Below, in pieces: positions 18,596-28,378 of a stretch of DNA of 64,000 bases. Where the stretch lies: NCBI GenBank assembly GCA_017468435.1, contig JAFUIP010000020.1, forward strand, positions 1 to 64,000, given 5' to 3'. The notes below the pieces were generated by a model. That model was not told the origin of the DNA, did not search any database, and saw only the letters and a program-made list of their open reading frames with translations. The DNA is from Bacteroidales bacterium. GTDB lineage: Bacteria > Bacteroidota > Bacteroidia > Bacteroidales > UBA1402. A program made the position numbers and the translations under genes. Each line of letters begins with the position of its first letter. The stretch's first letter is position 1.

Positions 18596-20374
18596 ATGAA
18601 ACATATCAGAAATTTCTGCATCATCGCGCATATCGACCACGGAAAAAGCACTTTAGCCGACCGCCTTCTGGAGAAAACGGGCACCGTAGCCATTACCGAA
18701 AATCAGATTCTCGACAATATGGATCTTGAGAAAGAACGTGGCATTACCATCAAAAGCCATGCCATCCAGATGCAATACAAGCACAAAGGCGAAGCTTACA
18801 CGCTCAACCTCATCGATACGCCCGGACACGTTGACTTTTCGTACGAGGTGTCGCGTTCCATTGCGGCTTGCGAAGGTGCCTTGTTAGTGATCGATGCCAC
18901 TCAGGGAATTCAGGCCCAGACCATTTCCAACCTTTACATGGCTATAGACAACGATCTGGAAATCATTCCCGTGCTGAATAAAATTGACTTGGCCAGCGCA
19001 CAAGTGGAGGAGGTGGAAGACCAGATCATAGACCTGTTGGGCGTGAAGCGCGAAGAAATTCTGCGTGCCAGCGGCAAAACGGGCGAAGGCGTGGAAGCCG
19101 TTCTGGATGCCATCGTAGAAAGAATCCCTGCCCCCTCGGGCGACCCCGATGCTCCGCTGCAAGCCCTGGTTTTCGACTCGGTGTTCAACTCTTTCCGCGG
19201 CATCATCGCCTACTTCAAAATTGTGAACGGAACGCTGAACAGCAAGGATCTGGTAAAATTCTTCGCCACGCAGAAACAATACGATGCCGACGAAATCGGT
19301 GTGCTCAAGCTCTCCATGCAGCCTCGACAGCAACTTTCTTGCGGTGACGTGGGCTACATCATTTCCGGTATCAAAACCTCCAAAGAAGTCAAAGTGGGCG
19401 ACACCATCACGCATGTGAACAGACCTTGCGAAGAGGCCATTGCCGGTTTCGAAGAAGTGAAACCCATGTTGTTTGCCGGCGTCTATCCCATCGAGAGCGA
19501 GGACTACGAAAACTTGCGTAGCAGCATAGAAAAATTGCAGTTGAACGACGCTTCGCTCACTTTCCAACCCGAATCTTCGGTAGCTTTGGGCTTCGGTTTC
19601 CGCTGCGGCTTCCTGGGCTTGCTCCACATGGAAATCATTCAGGAACGTCTCGACCGAGAATTCGACATGGACGTCATCACCACCGTGCCCAACGTTCCTT
19701 ATAAAGTATATACCAAAAAAGGCGAATGTCTGGAAGTGAACAATCCTTCCGGCCTGCCCGACATCACGCATATCGACCACATCGAAGAGCCTTACATCCG
19801 CGCCACCATCATCACCGGAACGGAATATATAGGCCCCATCATGACGCTTTGTCTGGACAAGCGCGGCGAATTGGTGAAGCAAGAATACATCTCGGGCAAC
19901 CGTATGGAAATCCTCTTCGACATCCCCTTGGGCGAAATCGTCTTCGACTTCTACGACAAACTCAAAAGCATTTCAAAGGGTTACGCTTCTTTCGACTATC
20001 ACATGCATGGTTTCCGCGAATCCAAACTCATCAAACTGGATATCCTGCTCAATGGCGAAGCTGTGGATGCCCTCTCTTGCCTGACACATATTTCAAATGC
20101 CGAAACCTTGGGCCGTCGTATGTGTGAAAAGCTGAAGGAACTCATCCCGCGTCAGCAGTTCGACATTGCCATCCAGGCGGCCATCGGTGCCAAAATCATT
20201 GCACGCGAAACGGTGCGTCAGGTGCGTAAAGACGTGACAGCCAAGTGTTATGGCGGTGACATCACGCGTAAACGCAAACTGCTCGAAAAACAGAAAAAGG
20301 GAAAGAAGCGTATGAAGCAGATCGGTTCGGTAGAAGTGCCGCAAAAGGCCTTCCTCGCGGTGCTGAAACTCTAG
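18596..20374 (+). CDS. lepA: Elongation factor 4 (LepA)
   Basis: 592 residues from the ATG at 18596; the frame is open upstream from a TTG, but [20 protein letters not shown] is the family start. G motifs are visible: [10 protein letters not shown] (P loop), [12 protein letters not shown] and NKIDL. The C-terminal LepA-specific region is present ([41 protein letters not shown]). LepA is a ribosome-bound GTPase acting in translation. Its TAG stop overlaps the convergent gene's stop in the tetranucleotide CTAG (20371-20374). Confidence 0.97.
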   Translation: MKHIRNFCIIAHIDHGKSTLADRLLEKTGTVAITENQILDNMDLEKERGITIKSHAIQMQYKHKGEAYTLNLIDTPGHVDFSYEVSRSIAACEGALLVIDATQGIQAQTISNLYMAIDNDLEIIPVLNKIDLASAQVEEVEDQIIDLLGVKREEILRASGKTGEGVEAVLDAIVERIPAPSGDPDAPLQALVFDSVFNSFRGIIAYFKIVNGTLNSKDLVKFFATQKQYDADEIGVLKLSMQPRQQLSCGDVGYIISGIKTSKEVKVGDTITHVNRPCEEAIAGFEEVKPMLFAGVYPIESEDYENLRSSIEKLQLNDASLTFQPESSVALGFGFRCGFLGLLHMEIIQERLDREFDMDVITTVPNVPYKVYTKKGECLEVNNPSGLPDITHIDHIEEPYIRATIITGTEYIGPIMTLCLDKRGELVKQEYISGNRMEILFDIPLGEIVFDFYDKLKSISKGYASFDYHMHGFRESKLIKLDILLNGEAVDALSCLTHISNAETLGRRMCEKLKELIPRQQFDIAIQAAIGAKIIARETVRQVRKDVTAKCYGGDITRKRKLLEKQKKGKKRMKQIGSVEVPQKAFLAVLKL

Positions 20375-21762
20375 TTCTTGTCTTTCTTTTTATCCATGGC
20401 ATCGAACAACTTCTTGTAAGGAGCCAACATGCCTTCGTTCATCTTGTTGCCTAAGTGGGCCACAATCTTCTCGTTAGACAATAGCCATCCGATGGGATAC
20501 ATTTTCAGAGAAGAAAAGAAATGCTTTTGCGGAAAATCGTAAAGGCCTCTTTTCTTGTAGAATTTATGGTCGGCACGCATCATGCCTCGCATCTGATAAA
20601 TAAGGTCGCGGAAAATTTTCGTGCCACCCACGCCCCAGAAATTCTGCGGAGCGCGATGCTTGGTTTCCATGGCGAAGAGCAATGATTTGGCCACTCTGTC
20701 TATCTGCGCATCGGTATCGTGCTCGTCGCTTGCCACGCCGGCCAGGAAATTGCCGCCCGTCTCGGCTCGCGCTTCAATAAGCATACGCAGGTTTTCTTCC
20801 CGGCTATAAGCGCCCGAAAGCAGATAAGCCACCGGGGTTCCCACGGTCACCGCGCGATGCCCGTTGCAGAAATTTCTATCGTCGTACATTTTGAAACGCG
20901 CACCCATGCAGTGATTGCTGATATGGGCGGCATACACCATGGCGTCGGCCGTCTGTATCTGCTCGCGCAAGAAAACATCGAAACCGTCTTTGTAGGCACA
21001 TTTCTCGCTCACGGCACAACGAAAACAACCCATGCAACCTCCGGCCAAAGGATATTGAGCAATGTTCACCACGCGCGTGCGACATGGCAAAAGCGAACGG
21101 AAACGATCTATCATGGCTTGCAAATTGGAAGCCTCGTCGCAACAATCGCTGACAATGACCACTTCCTTTTCCGACAAACTTGGAGAAGCTTTCATCTTAT
21201 CCGTCTGCGGATGAGCAGCCTGAGGCACAAAAGTCTGAGGATAGGTTTCTGCCGAAGCCTCTGATGGCAAGACTTGTTCGTACACCTCGTTTTCCACCGC
21301 CCAAAGGAATCTTTCGAAAAACTGTGTAGCCTCCGCCCTGCCCTGTTCGCTCAACAGATCTTCCATATCAGCCGAAAGCCCGGGCACATAGCGCATACCC
21401 AAATCCAAAACATTGTCTTTGATATAACGATGCGCCGTCACGTCGTAGAAATGTTTGGAAGTTGTCAGTTGCGTAGCATATTTATCGCGCAGATCCAGGC
21501 CCGAATCCTTGAGCAGTTCAATGAAACGATGCAATTGCGAAGGCGCCAGGAAAGTATAGACCGGATACGAAAACAACAAAACATCGGCAGCGGACAAAAG
21601 CCCTACCGCCGATGAAAAATCTTTTTCGAAAGTCCTGATTCTCTGAGCTGCCTGTAACAGTTGGAAATGATGATTGGGAAAGCAACGTTCCAGATAATGA
21701 ATGGTTTGCAGTGTGATGCTATACTTTCCCTTCGGGCTTCCGTTGATAACAAGGATATTCAT
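20371..21762 (-). CDS. Tandem flavodoxin-like FMN oxidoreductase
   Basis: 463 residues from [13 protein letters not shown] at 21762; 35 more codons upstream are open but lack conservation. Two flavodoxin-fold halves are seen. The first has [17 protein letters not shown] (FMN phosphate loop), then [23 protein letters not shown]. The second, after a linker at about 190-205, starts [19 protein letters not shown] and carries the cysteine motif [22 protein letters not shown], typical of iron-sulfur flavoproteins. The fused double domain is unusual. Its substrate is unknown. Confidence 0.75.
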   Translation of the reverse strand: MNILVINGSPKGKYSITLQTIHYLERCFPNHHFQLLQAAQRIRTFEKDFSSAVGLLSAADVLLFSYPVYTFLAPSQLHRFIELLKDSGLDLRDKYATQLTTSKHFYDVTAHRYIKDNVLDLGMRYVPGLSADMEDLLSEQGRAEATQFFERFLWAVENEVYEQVLPSEASAETYPQTFVPQAAHPQTDKMKASPSLSEKEVVIVSDCCDEASNLQAMIDRFRSLLPCRTRVVNIAQYPLAGGCMGCFRCAVSEKCAYKDGFDVFLREQIQTADAMVYAAHISNHCMGARFKMYDDRNFCNGHRAVTVGTPVAYLLSGAYSREENLRMLIEARAETGGNFLAGVASDEHDTDAQIDRVAKSLLFAMETKHRAPQNFWGVGGTKIFRDLIYQMRGMMRADHKFYKKRGLYDFPQKHFFSSLKMYPIGWLLSNEKIVAHLGNKMNEGMLAPYKKLFDAMDKKKDKN

Positions 21763-21779
21763 TGTACTGCCTTTAGCCC

Positions 21780-22973
21780 TTACTGCAATTTGGCCAAAGC
21801 TGCCTTGATGCGTGCCACGGCTTCCTTGATATTCTCGTCGGAAGTGGCATACGACATACGGATACATTCAGGCGCACCGAAAGCAGCACCGCCTACGCAA
21901 GCCACATGTCCTTCTTCCAAAAGATACATGGCCAAATCGGCAGCTGAATTGATAACGCGTCCTTGGTATGATTTGCCGTAGAACGAACTGCATTTGGGGA
22001 ATACATAGAAAGCACCCTGAGGCTGACGCAGTTCCAATCCGGGAATGTCCTTCATGAGTGAAATAATCAGATCGCGACGACGCATAAAGGCCTGACGCAT
22101 TTCTTCCACGCATTCCTGACTGCCGGTGTAAGCCAAACGGGCAGCTTCCTGAGCCACTGAACAAGGACCCGAAGTATACTGACCCTGCAACTTGTTGCAA
22201 GCAGCGGCAAACCACTTGGGAGCCGCAATCCAACCAATACGCCAGCCGGTCATGGCATAAGCCTTGGACACACCATTGATAATGATGACGCGGTCGCGGA
22301 TTTCTTCGAATTGTGCTATACTTTCGTGCTTGCCGATATAATTGATGTGTTCGTAAATTTCGTCGGAAAGCACATATACTTGCGGATGCTTGGCCAAGAC
22401 TTCTGCCAATGATTTCAATTCTTCGTAGCTATACACGCTTCCGGTAGGATTGGAAGGAGAACAAAGAATCAAGGCCTTGGTTTTAGGCGTGATGGCAGCT
22501 TCCAGCTGAGCAGCTGTCATTTTGAAATCCTGTTCGATGCCGGCAGACACGATAACATTGGTACCTTCGGCCAATTTCACCATTTCTACATAGCTCACCC
22601 AGTAAGGAGCAGGAACGATGACTTCGTCGCCGGGATTCACCAAAGCGAGCAAGGCATTGCAAACCGACTGTTTGGCACCATTGGAGCAGACAATCTGTTC
22701 GGGCAGGTAATCCAAGCCGTTCTCGTTTTTCAGTTTTTCCGAAATAGCCTTACGCAATGCAGGATAACCGGGCACCGGAGAATAGAAGGAGAAATTGTTG
22801 TCGATAGCCTGTTTGGCAGCCTCTTTAATGTGGTCGGGGGTATAGAAGTCGGGTTCTCCCACACTCAGGTTAATCACATCAATGCCTTGTGCGCGCAACT
22901 CGCTACTCTTTTGGGACATGGCCAAAGTTTCGGATGCAGCCAAAGCGGCCAAACGCTTAGAAACAGGATTCAT
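21780..22973 (-). CDS. aspC: Aspartate aminotransferase, PLP-dependent class I
   Basis: 397 residues, starting at MNPVSKRLAALAASETLAM (ATG at 22973); the longer frame upstream is not supported. NLSVGEPDFYTPDHIKEAA, CSPSNPTGSVY and the PLP lysine motif INGVSKAYAMTGWRIGW are class I aminotransferase signatures of the AspAT 1b type. It converts aspartate and 2-oxoglutarate to oxaloacetate and glutamate. The upstream tRNA-Met hairpin lies 35 bp before its start. The flavoprotein gene follows at 17 bp. Confidence 0.92.
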   Translation of the reverse strand: MNPVSKRLAALAASETLAMSQKSSELRAQGIDVINLSVGEPDFYTPDHIKEAAKQAIDNNFSFYSPVPGYPALRKAISEKLKNENGLDYLPEQIVCSNGAKQSVCNALLALVNPGDEVIVPAPYWVSYVEMVKLAEGTNVIVSAGIEQDFKMTAAQLEAAITPKTKALILCSPSNPTGSVYSYEELKSLAEVLAKHPQVYVLSDEIYEHINYIGKHESIAQFEEIRDRVIIINGVSKAYAMTGWRIGWIAAPKWFAAACNKLQGQYTSGPCSVAQEAARLAYTGSQECVEEMRQAFMRRRDLIISLMKDIPGLELRQPQGAFYVFPKCSSFYGKSYQGRVINSAADLAMYLLEEGHVACVGGAAFGAPECIRMSYATSDENIKEAVARIKAALAKLQ

Positions 22974-23007
22974 AGTCTTTTTTTCGTTGAATGAAACAAT
23001 ATTACAC

Positions 23008-23041
23008 AAAAAAATGGTCACCTGCGGGTACCGATGCAGGT
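23008..23041 (-). terminator. Terminator hairpin behind tRNA-Met
   Basis: Minus-strand stem ACCTGC (23041-23036) / GCAGGT (23025-23020) is followed, after a short GACCA, by a run of seven T (23014-23008). It would end the tRNA-Met transcript or attenuate read-through into aspC, which starts 35 bp downstream. Confidence 0.6.
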
Positions 23042-23067
23042 ACGCTTGCAAATAACCAAATTCGTTG

Positions 23068-23141
23068 TAGCGAGACCCGGGATTGAACCGGGGACCTCAT
23101 GATTATGAATCATGCGCTCTAACCAGCTGAGCTATCTCGCC
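23068..23141 (-). tRNA. tRNA-Met (CAT), elongator type
   Basis: A 74-nt cloverleaf: acceptor GGCGAGA/TCTCGCT (first pair G-U), D arm GCTC...GAGC, anticodon stem CATGA/TCATG with loop TTCATAA (anticodon CAT), T arm CCCGG-TTCAATC-CCGGG, discriminator A, no encoded CCA. Elongator Met is the best call; the lysidine-modified tRNA-Ile (CAT) is the alternative. Confidence 0.9.
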
Positions 23142-23168
23142 ATCATTTGCTTTTCCTGAAAAGCGCTG

Positions 23169-23198
23169 CAAAAGTAATACCTAATTTTGAATTCGCAA
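23169..23198 (-). promoter_or_regulatory. Promoter of tRNA-Met
   Basis: Minus strand: TTG at 23198-23196, 19-nt spacer, TACTTTTG at 23176-23169. This is a full match to the Bacteroidetes promoter pattern, 27 bp before the tRNA 5' end. Confidence 0.75.
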
Positions 23199-23331
23199 AA
23201 CCAAATTGAGACTTTTTTATCATTTATCAAAAAAACTTTCTTAATAAATATTAAGGATATTCGAAAAAAATAGCCTATATTTGGGCTTTCCTACACAAAG
23301 AGAGCTACTCTCCTAACAACAAGACGCTTAT

Positions 23332-23712
23332 ATGAAAGAGAAATTTACCATTGAATTCAGCTTGAAAAAGGGCTCCACAAAGTCATTGTGGAAACTCATC
23401 AGCACACCTCACGGCCTGGCAGAATGGATGGCCGACAACGTTGACGCAGACAATACCGGTGTTTATACCTTCTCCTGGAGCAAATCGAGCGAAAGAGCCA
23501 AATTGATAGACATACAGCCCGAAGAACGCATTCGCTTCCGCTGGTTGAATTCTCCCGAAGACACTTATTTCGAGATCGAAATCATCAAATCTGAACTGAC
23601 CGGCGAGATTTCCCTCTTGCTGACCGACTTTGCCGCCAGCGACGAAAAAGAAGACCTTATCAATTTGTGGGCCGCCGAGATTGACATGCTCATCAGAAGA
23701 ATCGGCTTATAA
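23332..23712 (+). CDS. START-like domain protein (SRPBCC fold)
   Basis: 126 residues in the pattern of the Bacteroidetes START-like family (START_2 type): EFSLKKGSTKSLWKLISTPHGLAEWMADNV, then VYTFSWSKSSERAKLIDIQPEERIRFRW and a final amphipathic helix NLWAAEIDMLIRRIG. The fold makes a hydrophobic pocket, but the ligand is unknown. TATATTTG at 23276-23283 is a likely -7 element. It stands alone between the divergent tRNA-Met and the LptF/G-like gene. Confidence 0.8.
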   Translation: MKEKFTIEFSLKKGSTKSLWKLISTPHGLAEWMADNVDADNTGVYTFSWSKSSERAKLIDIQPEERIRFRWLNSPEDTYFEIEIIKSELTGEISLLLTDFAASDEKEDLINLWAAEIDMLIRRIGL

Positions 23713-23794
23713 TATTGTGTGTGTTTATTGACCTTGAATCGCTTTTTTAGATTAGTTTTTTAGATTACCTTTGCGACCTTGAAAACGGTCGACC

Positions 23795-25312
23795 ATGTTT
23801 CGCGTAAAAAGATTACATACATTCGTATTACAGCACTTTTTACTCATATTCTTGATGACCTTTCTCATTTGCAATTTCATCTTGGTGATGCAGTTGCTCT
23901 GGAGGGTTTCTGAACAGATTATGGGCAAAGGCATCGGCATCTCCGTTTATCTCGAATTTTTCTACTACGCATCGGCACAGTTGTTGCCTACCACGCTTCC
24001 TTTGGCCATTTTGCTGGCCTCGCTCATGACTTTCGGAAATTTTGGCGAACGGCTGGAATTATTAGCCATGAAAGCTGCCGGCGTTTCCTTGTTCAACATC
24101 ATGAAGCCGCTCATTATCACGGTGTCGCTCGTGGCTTGCGGATCATTCTTCTTCCAAGACAAATACTTGCCCACGGCTCAGGTGAAGATGCAGTCGCTCA
24201 TCGCCTCCATTCAGCAGAAGTCGCCCACACTGTCTATTCCGGAAGGCGCCTTCTACTCCGAAATAGAAGACATGACCATCTACGTGAAAGGCAAGGACGT
24301 GAAAAAAGGCTTGTTGTTGGACATCATGATTTACGATTTCAGCGAGGGCTTCGAAAATGTTTCGGTGACCTTGGCCGACTCAGGCCGCCTGCGCATGACG
24401 GAAGACAAGCTCAACTTGGTGCTGACGCTTTATCACGGCGAAGGTTTCAGCAATTTCGACAAGGAACAGGCCAATACGGCAGGCATTCCCTATCGTCGTG
24501 AAATGTTCCGCACCAAAGAACTCATCATTCCCTTCGATGCCAACTTCACGCGTGTGGACGAATCGGCCTACGACAACTCGCATATCAGCATGAACACGCA
24601 GCAGTTGCGCCATATCATCGACTCGGTGGGTCATCGCATAGACAGCATAGAAATAAAGAAACAGACGCAGTTCACCAATCGTTACTTCATGGGACGCGAC
24701 GCCACGGCCGAAAGGAATTTGCTCAGCGTGGACTCCATCATCAAAGTGGCCAAGACGCCGGTGGTGAACCCGAACATCGACAGCACGTATCGCAGCCTGA
24801 GCAGCACGCAGTCGCATCTGATTGTGGACAAGGCCATACGTCGTTTGGAGAGCGCCAGAAGCGATTTCGAGTATTTGAAAGCTTCCTTGCAGCGCGACAA
24901 TTTCCGTTTCCGCCAAAGCAACATCGAGTATTACAAGAAGTTCTCCTTGTCGCTGGCTTGCATCATTTTCTTCTTTATCGGTGCGCCGCTGGGAGCCATC
25001 ATCAGAAAAGGTGGCATCGGTATGCCTGCGGTGGTTTCGGTGATACTCTTTATCGGTTATTATCTGATAGATACGGCCGGTCAGAAATTGGTAAAAAGCG
25101 GAGAATGGGAAGCTATTTATGGTATGTCGCTCAGCTCGGCCGTACTTTTGCCTTTGGGCATTTTCCTGACCGTAAAGGCCGTGAACGACTCTACCCTTTT
25201 CAACATGGATTCGTATTTGTCTGTCATCAAAAAGATTTTGAACATCAAGATTTTGCTACGATATTTACGCATCGCTTTCAAACATCATTTCCGAAAATTA
25301 AAAAAGAAATAA
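23795..25312 (+). CDS. LptF/LptG-type lipopolysaccharide export permease
   Basis: 505 residues of the YjgP/YjgQ family. N-terminal membrane segments ([27 protein letters not shown] and [36 protein letters not shown]) carry the coupling region to the LptB ATPase. A large periplasmic part (about 130-370) and C-terminal segments ([41 protein letters not shown]) follow. It extracts LPS from the inner membrane. F versus G cannot be decided. The end of the gene is 10 bp from ribBA. TACCTTTG at 23766-23773 is a likely -7 element. Confidence 0.9.
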   Translation: MFRVKRLHTFVLQHFLLIFLMTFLICNFILVMQLLWRVSEQIMGKGIGISVYLEFFYYASAQLLPTTLPLAILLASLMTFGNFGERLELLAMKAAGVSLFNIMKPLIITVSLVACGSFFFQDKYLPTAQVKMQSLIASIQQKSPTLSIPEGAFYSEIEDMTIYVKGKDVKKGLLLDIMIYDFSEGFENVSVTLADSGRLRMTEDKLNLVLTLYHGEGFSNFDKEQANTAGIPYRREMFRTKELIIPFDANFTRVDESAYDNSHISMNTQQLRHIIDSVGHRIDSIEIKKQTQFTNRYFMGRDATAERNLLSVDSIIKVAKTPVVNPNIDSTYRSLSSTQSHLIVDKAIRRLESARSDFEYLKASLQRDNFRFRQSNIEYYKKFSLSLACIIFFFIGAPLGAIIRKGGIGMPAVVSVILFIGYYLIDTAGQKLVKSGEWEAIYGMSLSSAVLLPLGIFLTVKAVNDSTLFNMDSYLSVIKKILNIKILLRYLRIAFKHHFRKLKKK

Positions 25313-25322
25313 ATATAGCATT

Positions 25323-26534
25323 ATGGATATTAAATTGAACACAGTAGAAGAAACCGTAGAAGCCATCAAAAATGGCGAAATTGTGATTGTGGTTGACGAC
25401 GAAGATCGCGAGAACGAAGGCGATTTTATCACGGCAGCCGAACTCATCACGCCCGAAAAAGTGAACTTCATGGTGACCATGGGTCGCGGTGTGCTCTGCG
25501 TGCCTATTACCGAAGAACAATGCCAACGTCTGGAACTGGAACCTCAGGTATCGTCCAACACCTCCTTGCTGGGAACGCCTTTTACCATTACGGTAGATAA
25601 GATTGCCGGCTGCACCACGGGCGTTTCTGCCCACGACCGCGCCGAAACCATCAAGGCCTTGGCCGATCCTAACACCCAACCCGAAGACTTGGCTCGTCCG
25701 GGACATATCAATCCGCTCTATGCCAAGAACAAAGGTGTGTTGCGTCGCGCCGGTCACACGGAAGCCGCTGTCGATTTGTGTCGATTGGCCGGTCTGCATC
25801 CCGCAGGCACGCTTATCGAAGTGATGAACGAAGACGGCAGCATGGCCCGCCTGCCACAGCTCTACGAAATAGCACAGAAGTTCAATCTTAAACTGCTTAC
25901 CATCAAGGATTTGATTGCTTACCGACTGAAGCAGGAATCTTTGGTTGAAATGGGGCCCAGTGTGAACATGCCTACCAAATATGGTCATTTCCAATTGATT
26001 CCTTTCCGCCAGACGGCCACCGGCCAAGAACACATCGCTTTGGTGAAAGGCGAATGGACGGAAGACGAAAGCGTACTGGTGAGAATGCATTCTTCTTGCC
26101 TCACGGGCGATGTGCTGGGTTCTTTGCGCTGCGATTGCGGCGACCAGTTGCACAAGGCCATGGAAAGCATCGAAGCCGAAGGCAAAGGCGTCATCGTTTA
26201 CCTGAACCAGGAAGGTCGCGGCATAGGCCTGATGAACAAGATCAAAGCTTACAAACTGCAAGAAGAAGGCATGGACACGGTAGATGCTAACCTGCACCTT
26301 GGCTTCGACGCCGACGAACGCGACTACGGTGTGGGCGCTCAGATTCTGCAATGTCTCGGCATTCACAAAATGCGCCTGATGTCGAACAACCCCGTGAAGC
26401 GCATCGGATTGGAGGCTTATGGTTTGGAAATCGTTGAGAATGTGCCTATTGAAACGCCCATCAATCCTTACAACGAATGCTACATGCACACCAAGAAAAC
26501 CCGCATGGGTCACACCTTAAAAAATATCAAATAA
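25323..26534 (+). CDS. ribBA: Bifunctional riboflavin enzyme RibBA
   Basis: 403 residues with two fused domains. Residues 1-200 are 3,4-dihydroxy-2-butanone 4-phosphate synthase ([18 protein letters not shown] metal site; [26 protein letters not shown]). Residues 205-403 are GTP cyclohydrolase II ([21 protein letters not shown] zinc cysteines; [11 protein letters not shown]). Together they make both precursors of lumazine. No FMN riboswitch is possible in the 10 bp before it. Its TAA stop overlaps the next start (TAATG). Confidence 0.97.
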   Translation: MDIKLNTVEETVEAIKNGEIVIVVDDEDRENEGDFITAAELITPEKVNFMVTMGRGVLCVPITEEQCQRLELEPQVSSNTSLLGTPFTITVDKIAGCTTGVSAHDRAETIKALADPNTQPEDLARPGHINPLYAKNKGVLRRAGHTEAAVDLCRLAGLHPAGTLIEVMNEDGSMARLPQLYEIAQKFNLKLLTIKDLIAYRLKQESLVEMGPSVNMPTKYGHFQLIPFRQTATGQEHIALVKGEWTEDESVLVRMHSSCLTGDVLGSLRCDCGDQLHKAMESIEAEGKGVIVYLNQEGRGIGLMNKIKAYKLQEEGMDTVDANLHLGFDADERDYGVGAQILQCLGIHKMRLMSNNPVKRIGLEAYGLEIVENVPIETPINPYNECYMHTKKTRMGHTLKNIK

Positions 26535-27541
26535 TGAAGAAACTGATTGTTTGCCTGCTGCTTGGTCTCTTTCTGATGCCGGCCATAGCTGCTGATAAAA
26601 ATGCTGAAAAACCAGCCAAAAAGAAGAACTTCAAAGAGTTTTTCTGGAATGCTGTCGATGGAAAACAAGAAGCCTACTTGTTCAGTTATTTTCGCGGAAA
26701 CGGCGACGGATTGCACTTTGCCTATAGCTTCGACGGACTTATCTGGAAAGAGGTGCAAAACGGAAAAATCTTCCTGAAACCCAATGTTGGCAAGGAAAAA
26801 CTGATGCGCGACCCCAGCATCGTACAAGGCCCTGACGGATTGTTTCACATGGTTTGGACCAGCGGCTGGAAGGAAAACAACATCGGCTATGCCTACTCCG
26901 AAGATCTTATTCACTGGTCGGAGCAACAGGAACTTCCGGTGATGGCTCACGAAGCCGGCTGCCGCAACACCTGGGCCCCTGAATTGTTTTACGACAAGGC
27001 TTCGAAAAAATACTACATTGTCTGGGCCAGCACCATCGAAGGCAAATTTGAAGACGCGCCCAGCAGCGAAGACCAATACAATCATCGTTTGTACTATACC
27101 ACCACCAAAGATTTCAAGACCTTCACTCCCACCCAATTGTTCTACGATCCGGGCTTCAATGTCATCGATGCTTGCATTTTGAAAGAAGGTGGCAAATATC
27201 GTATTTTCTTGAAGAACGAAACTTTGGATCCGGTAGAGAAAAACATCCGCATGGTAAGCACCAACAGTCTGAAAAACATTCCCTTAAACGTATCTGAACC
27301 CATTTCTGGCAAAGAATGGGCCGAAGGACCTACGGCTATCAAGATTGGCAAGTACACCTATGTTTATTGGGATTTGTATCGCAACCATCGCTACGCCGCT
27401 GTCAGATGCAAGAACCTGAAAAAGGGCAACTGGGAAAAGCTCGACGGCATGGCAACATTCCCGGCCGGCATGCGTCATGGCACGGTTTTCTGCGTGAACG
27501 AAGACATCTTGTACAAGCTGCTCGACGCCGAAAACAAATAG
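26534..27541 (+). CDS. Exported GH43-like glycosidase
   Basis: 335 residues starting at ATG 26534, with a signal peptide ([20 protein letters not shown]) and a lysine-rich linker. A five-bladed propeller pattern is seen: YSFDGLIWKEV, LMRDPSIVQGPDGLFHMVWTSG (Asp general-base position), RNTWAPELFYDKASKKYYIVWAS, NVIDACILKEGGKYRIF, and KEWAEGPTAIKIGKYTYVYW (Glu acid position). These are typical of GH43 arabinosidase/xylosidase-like proteins in Bacteroidetes. The exact substrate is unknown. The ATG shares one base with the ribBA stop, although the two functions are not obviously linked. Confidence 0.82.
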   Translation: MKKLIVCLLLGLFLMPAIAADKNAEKPAKKKNFKEFFWNAVDGKQEAYLFSYFRGNGDGLHFAYSFDGLIWKEVQNGKIFLKPNVGKEKLMRDPSIVQGPDGLFHMVWTSGWKENNIGYAYSEDLIHWSEQQELPVMAHEAGCRNTWAPELFYDKASKKYYIVWASTIEGKFEDAPSSEDQYNHRLYYTTTKDFKTFTPTQLFYDPGFNVIDACILKEGGKYRIFLKNETLDPVEKNIRMVSTNSLKNIPLNVSEPISGKEWAEGPTAIKIGKYTYVYWDLYRNHRYAAVRCKNLKKGNWEKLDGMATFPAGMRHGTVFCVNEDILYKLLDAENK

Positions 27542-27695
27542 ATGCTTCGCAACTCACCAACAAAGAAGATTAACCCGAAATTTTGCCGTGACAGTACAAT
27601 AAATATACTTTTTTGTAACGAATTGCCGATTTATTTGTCTTTAGTCGAAAACTAATTTTTTGACATTTTATAAACTATTTAAAAATCCAATTCGT

Positions 27696-28217
27696 ATGAA
27701 AAGAATGTTTTTCTTGATTTGTGTCCTGTTTGCGTTTTCAACAGGCATGAAAGCGGAAGATTATGTGTGGCCGAATAACAGTGTACAATTGTCGTCTGGT
27801 TTGCATAACAAGGGAATGGGCAATGAAACATTGCTGGGTATGGAACATTATTTCGGTAGCAATCATCGTGCTTCCCTTTATGGAAATCTAGCTTATTTAC
27901 ACGCGCATAAACTTCGCCAAGAATTGTATTCTCAGAATGTTTCTTTGGAATTGGGCTTCAAAAAATACATCAAACTGGTGAAGGAGCGCTGTTATGCTTT
28001 TGCTTCTTTTGGTCTGACAGCCGGAATTGAAGATTCAAAGGTGATTATGTTAGACGAACCCAAACAATATGATACCTATTTCACAGGGAGCACTATTGGT
28101 GCAGGCGTGGAATACTTGCTTACCAAGCATTTAGCTGTGGAAATCCGTTATCGTTACAAAAGAGACAATATCGACAATTTTCATATCTGGGGTGGCGGTT
28201 TGAAATATAGTTTCTGA
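27696..28217 (+). CDS. Small outer-membrane beta-barrel protein
   Basis: 173 residues from the ATG at 27696, with a signal peptide (MKRMFFLICVLFAFSTGMKAE). The mature part alternates hydrophobic strands and ends in a C-terminal aromatic (GGGLKYSF), a barrel signature. The strand pattern resembles TraO-type conjugation proteins of Bacteroidales, but no other conjugation gene is near, so this is only a fold-level hint. Its base composition is more A+T-rich than its neighbours. Confidence 0.65.
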   Translation: MKRMFFLICVLFAFSTGMKAEDYVWPNNSVQLSSGLHNKGMGNETLLGMEHYFGSNHRASLYGNLAYLHAHKLRQELYSQNVSLELGFKKYIKLVKERCYAFASFGLTAGIEDSKVIMLDEPKQYDTYFTGSTIGAGVEYLLTKHLAVEIRYRYKRDNIDNFHIWGGGLKYSF

Positions 28218-28232
28218 AAGTAATTTTGAATT

Positions 28233-28266
28233 GAGGCCGACTAAAAATGATTTTTTAGTCGGCCTC
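28233..28266 (+). terminator. Inverted-repeat terminator after the barrel gene
   Basis: A near-perfect 15-bp stem, GAGGCCGACTAAAAA (28233-28247) paired with TTTTTAGTCGGCCTC (28252-28266), starts 15 bp after the stop codon. The U-rich part is inside the stem rather than after it, and the hairpin is symmetrical enough to act on both strands. Confidence 0.65.
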
Positions 28267-28305
28267 GCCTTAATTATCAGTATCAACAAATAACCTTACC
28301 TGCAA

Positions 28306-28348
28306 TCAAAAAAAGTCTTGAATCGCAATGATCCAAGACTTCTTTTTT
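28306..28348. terminator. Bidirectional terminator between convergent genes
   Basis: A stem with one mismatch (GTCTTGAATC / GATCCAAGAC, loop GCAAT) is flanked by seven A on the left (28308-28314) and TTCTTTTTT on the right (28340-28348). It therefore ends in a U tract on either strand, serving the barrel gene (plus) and the zinc-ribbon gene (minus). Confidence 0.75.
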
Positions 28349-28378
28349 ATCTGATTTCCAGAAATGATATTCTGAAAA

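Noticed and set aside
25313..25322. Possible FMN riboswitch before ribBA
   Set aside because: Only 10 bases separate it from the preceding gene and no riboswitch core is present.
25278..26513. 411-codon open frame opposite ribBA
   Set aside because: Shadow frame with no family signature; ribBA motifs are complete.
27696..28217. Assignment as a conjugative TraO protein and sign of an integrated element
   Set aside because: Only barrel-like pattern and length agree; no other tra gene, integrase or att-like repeat is nearby.
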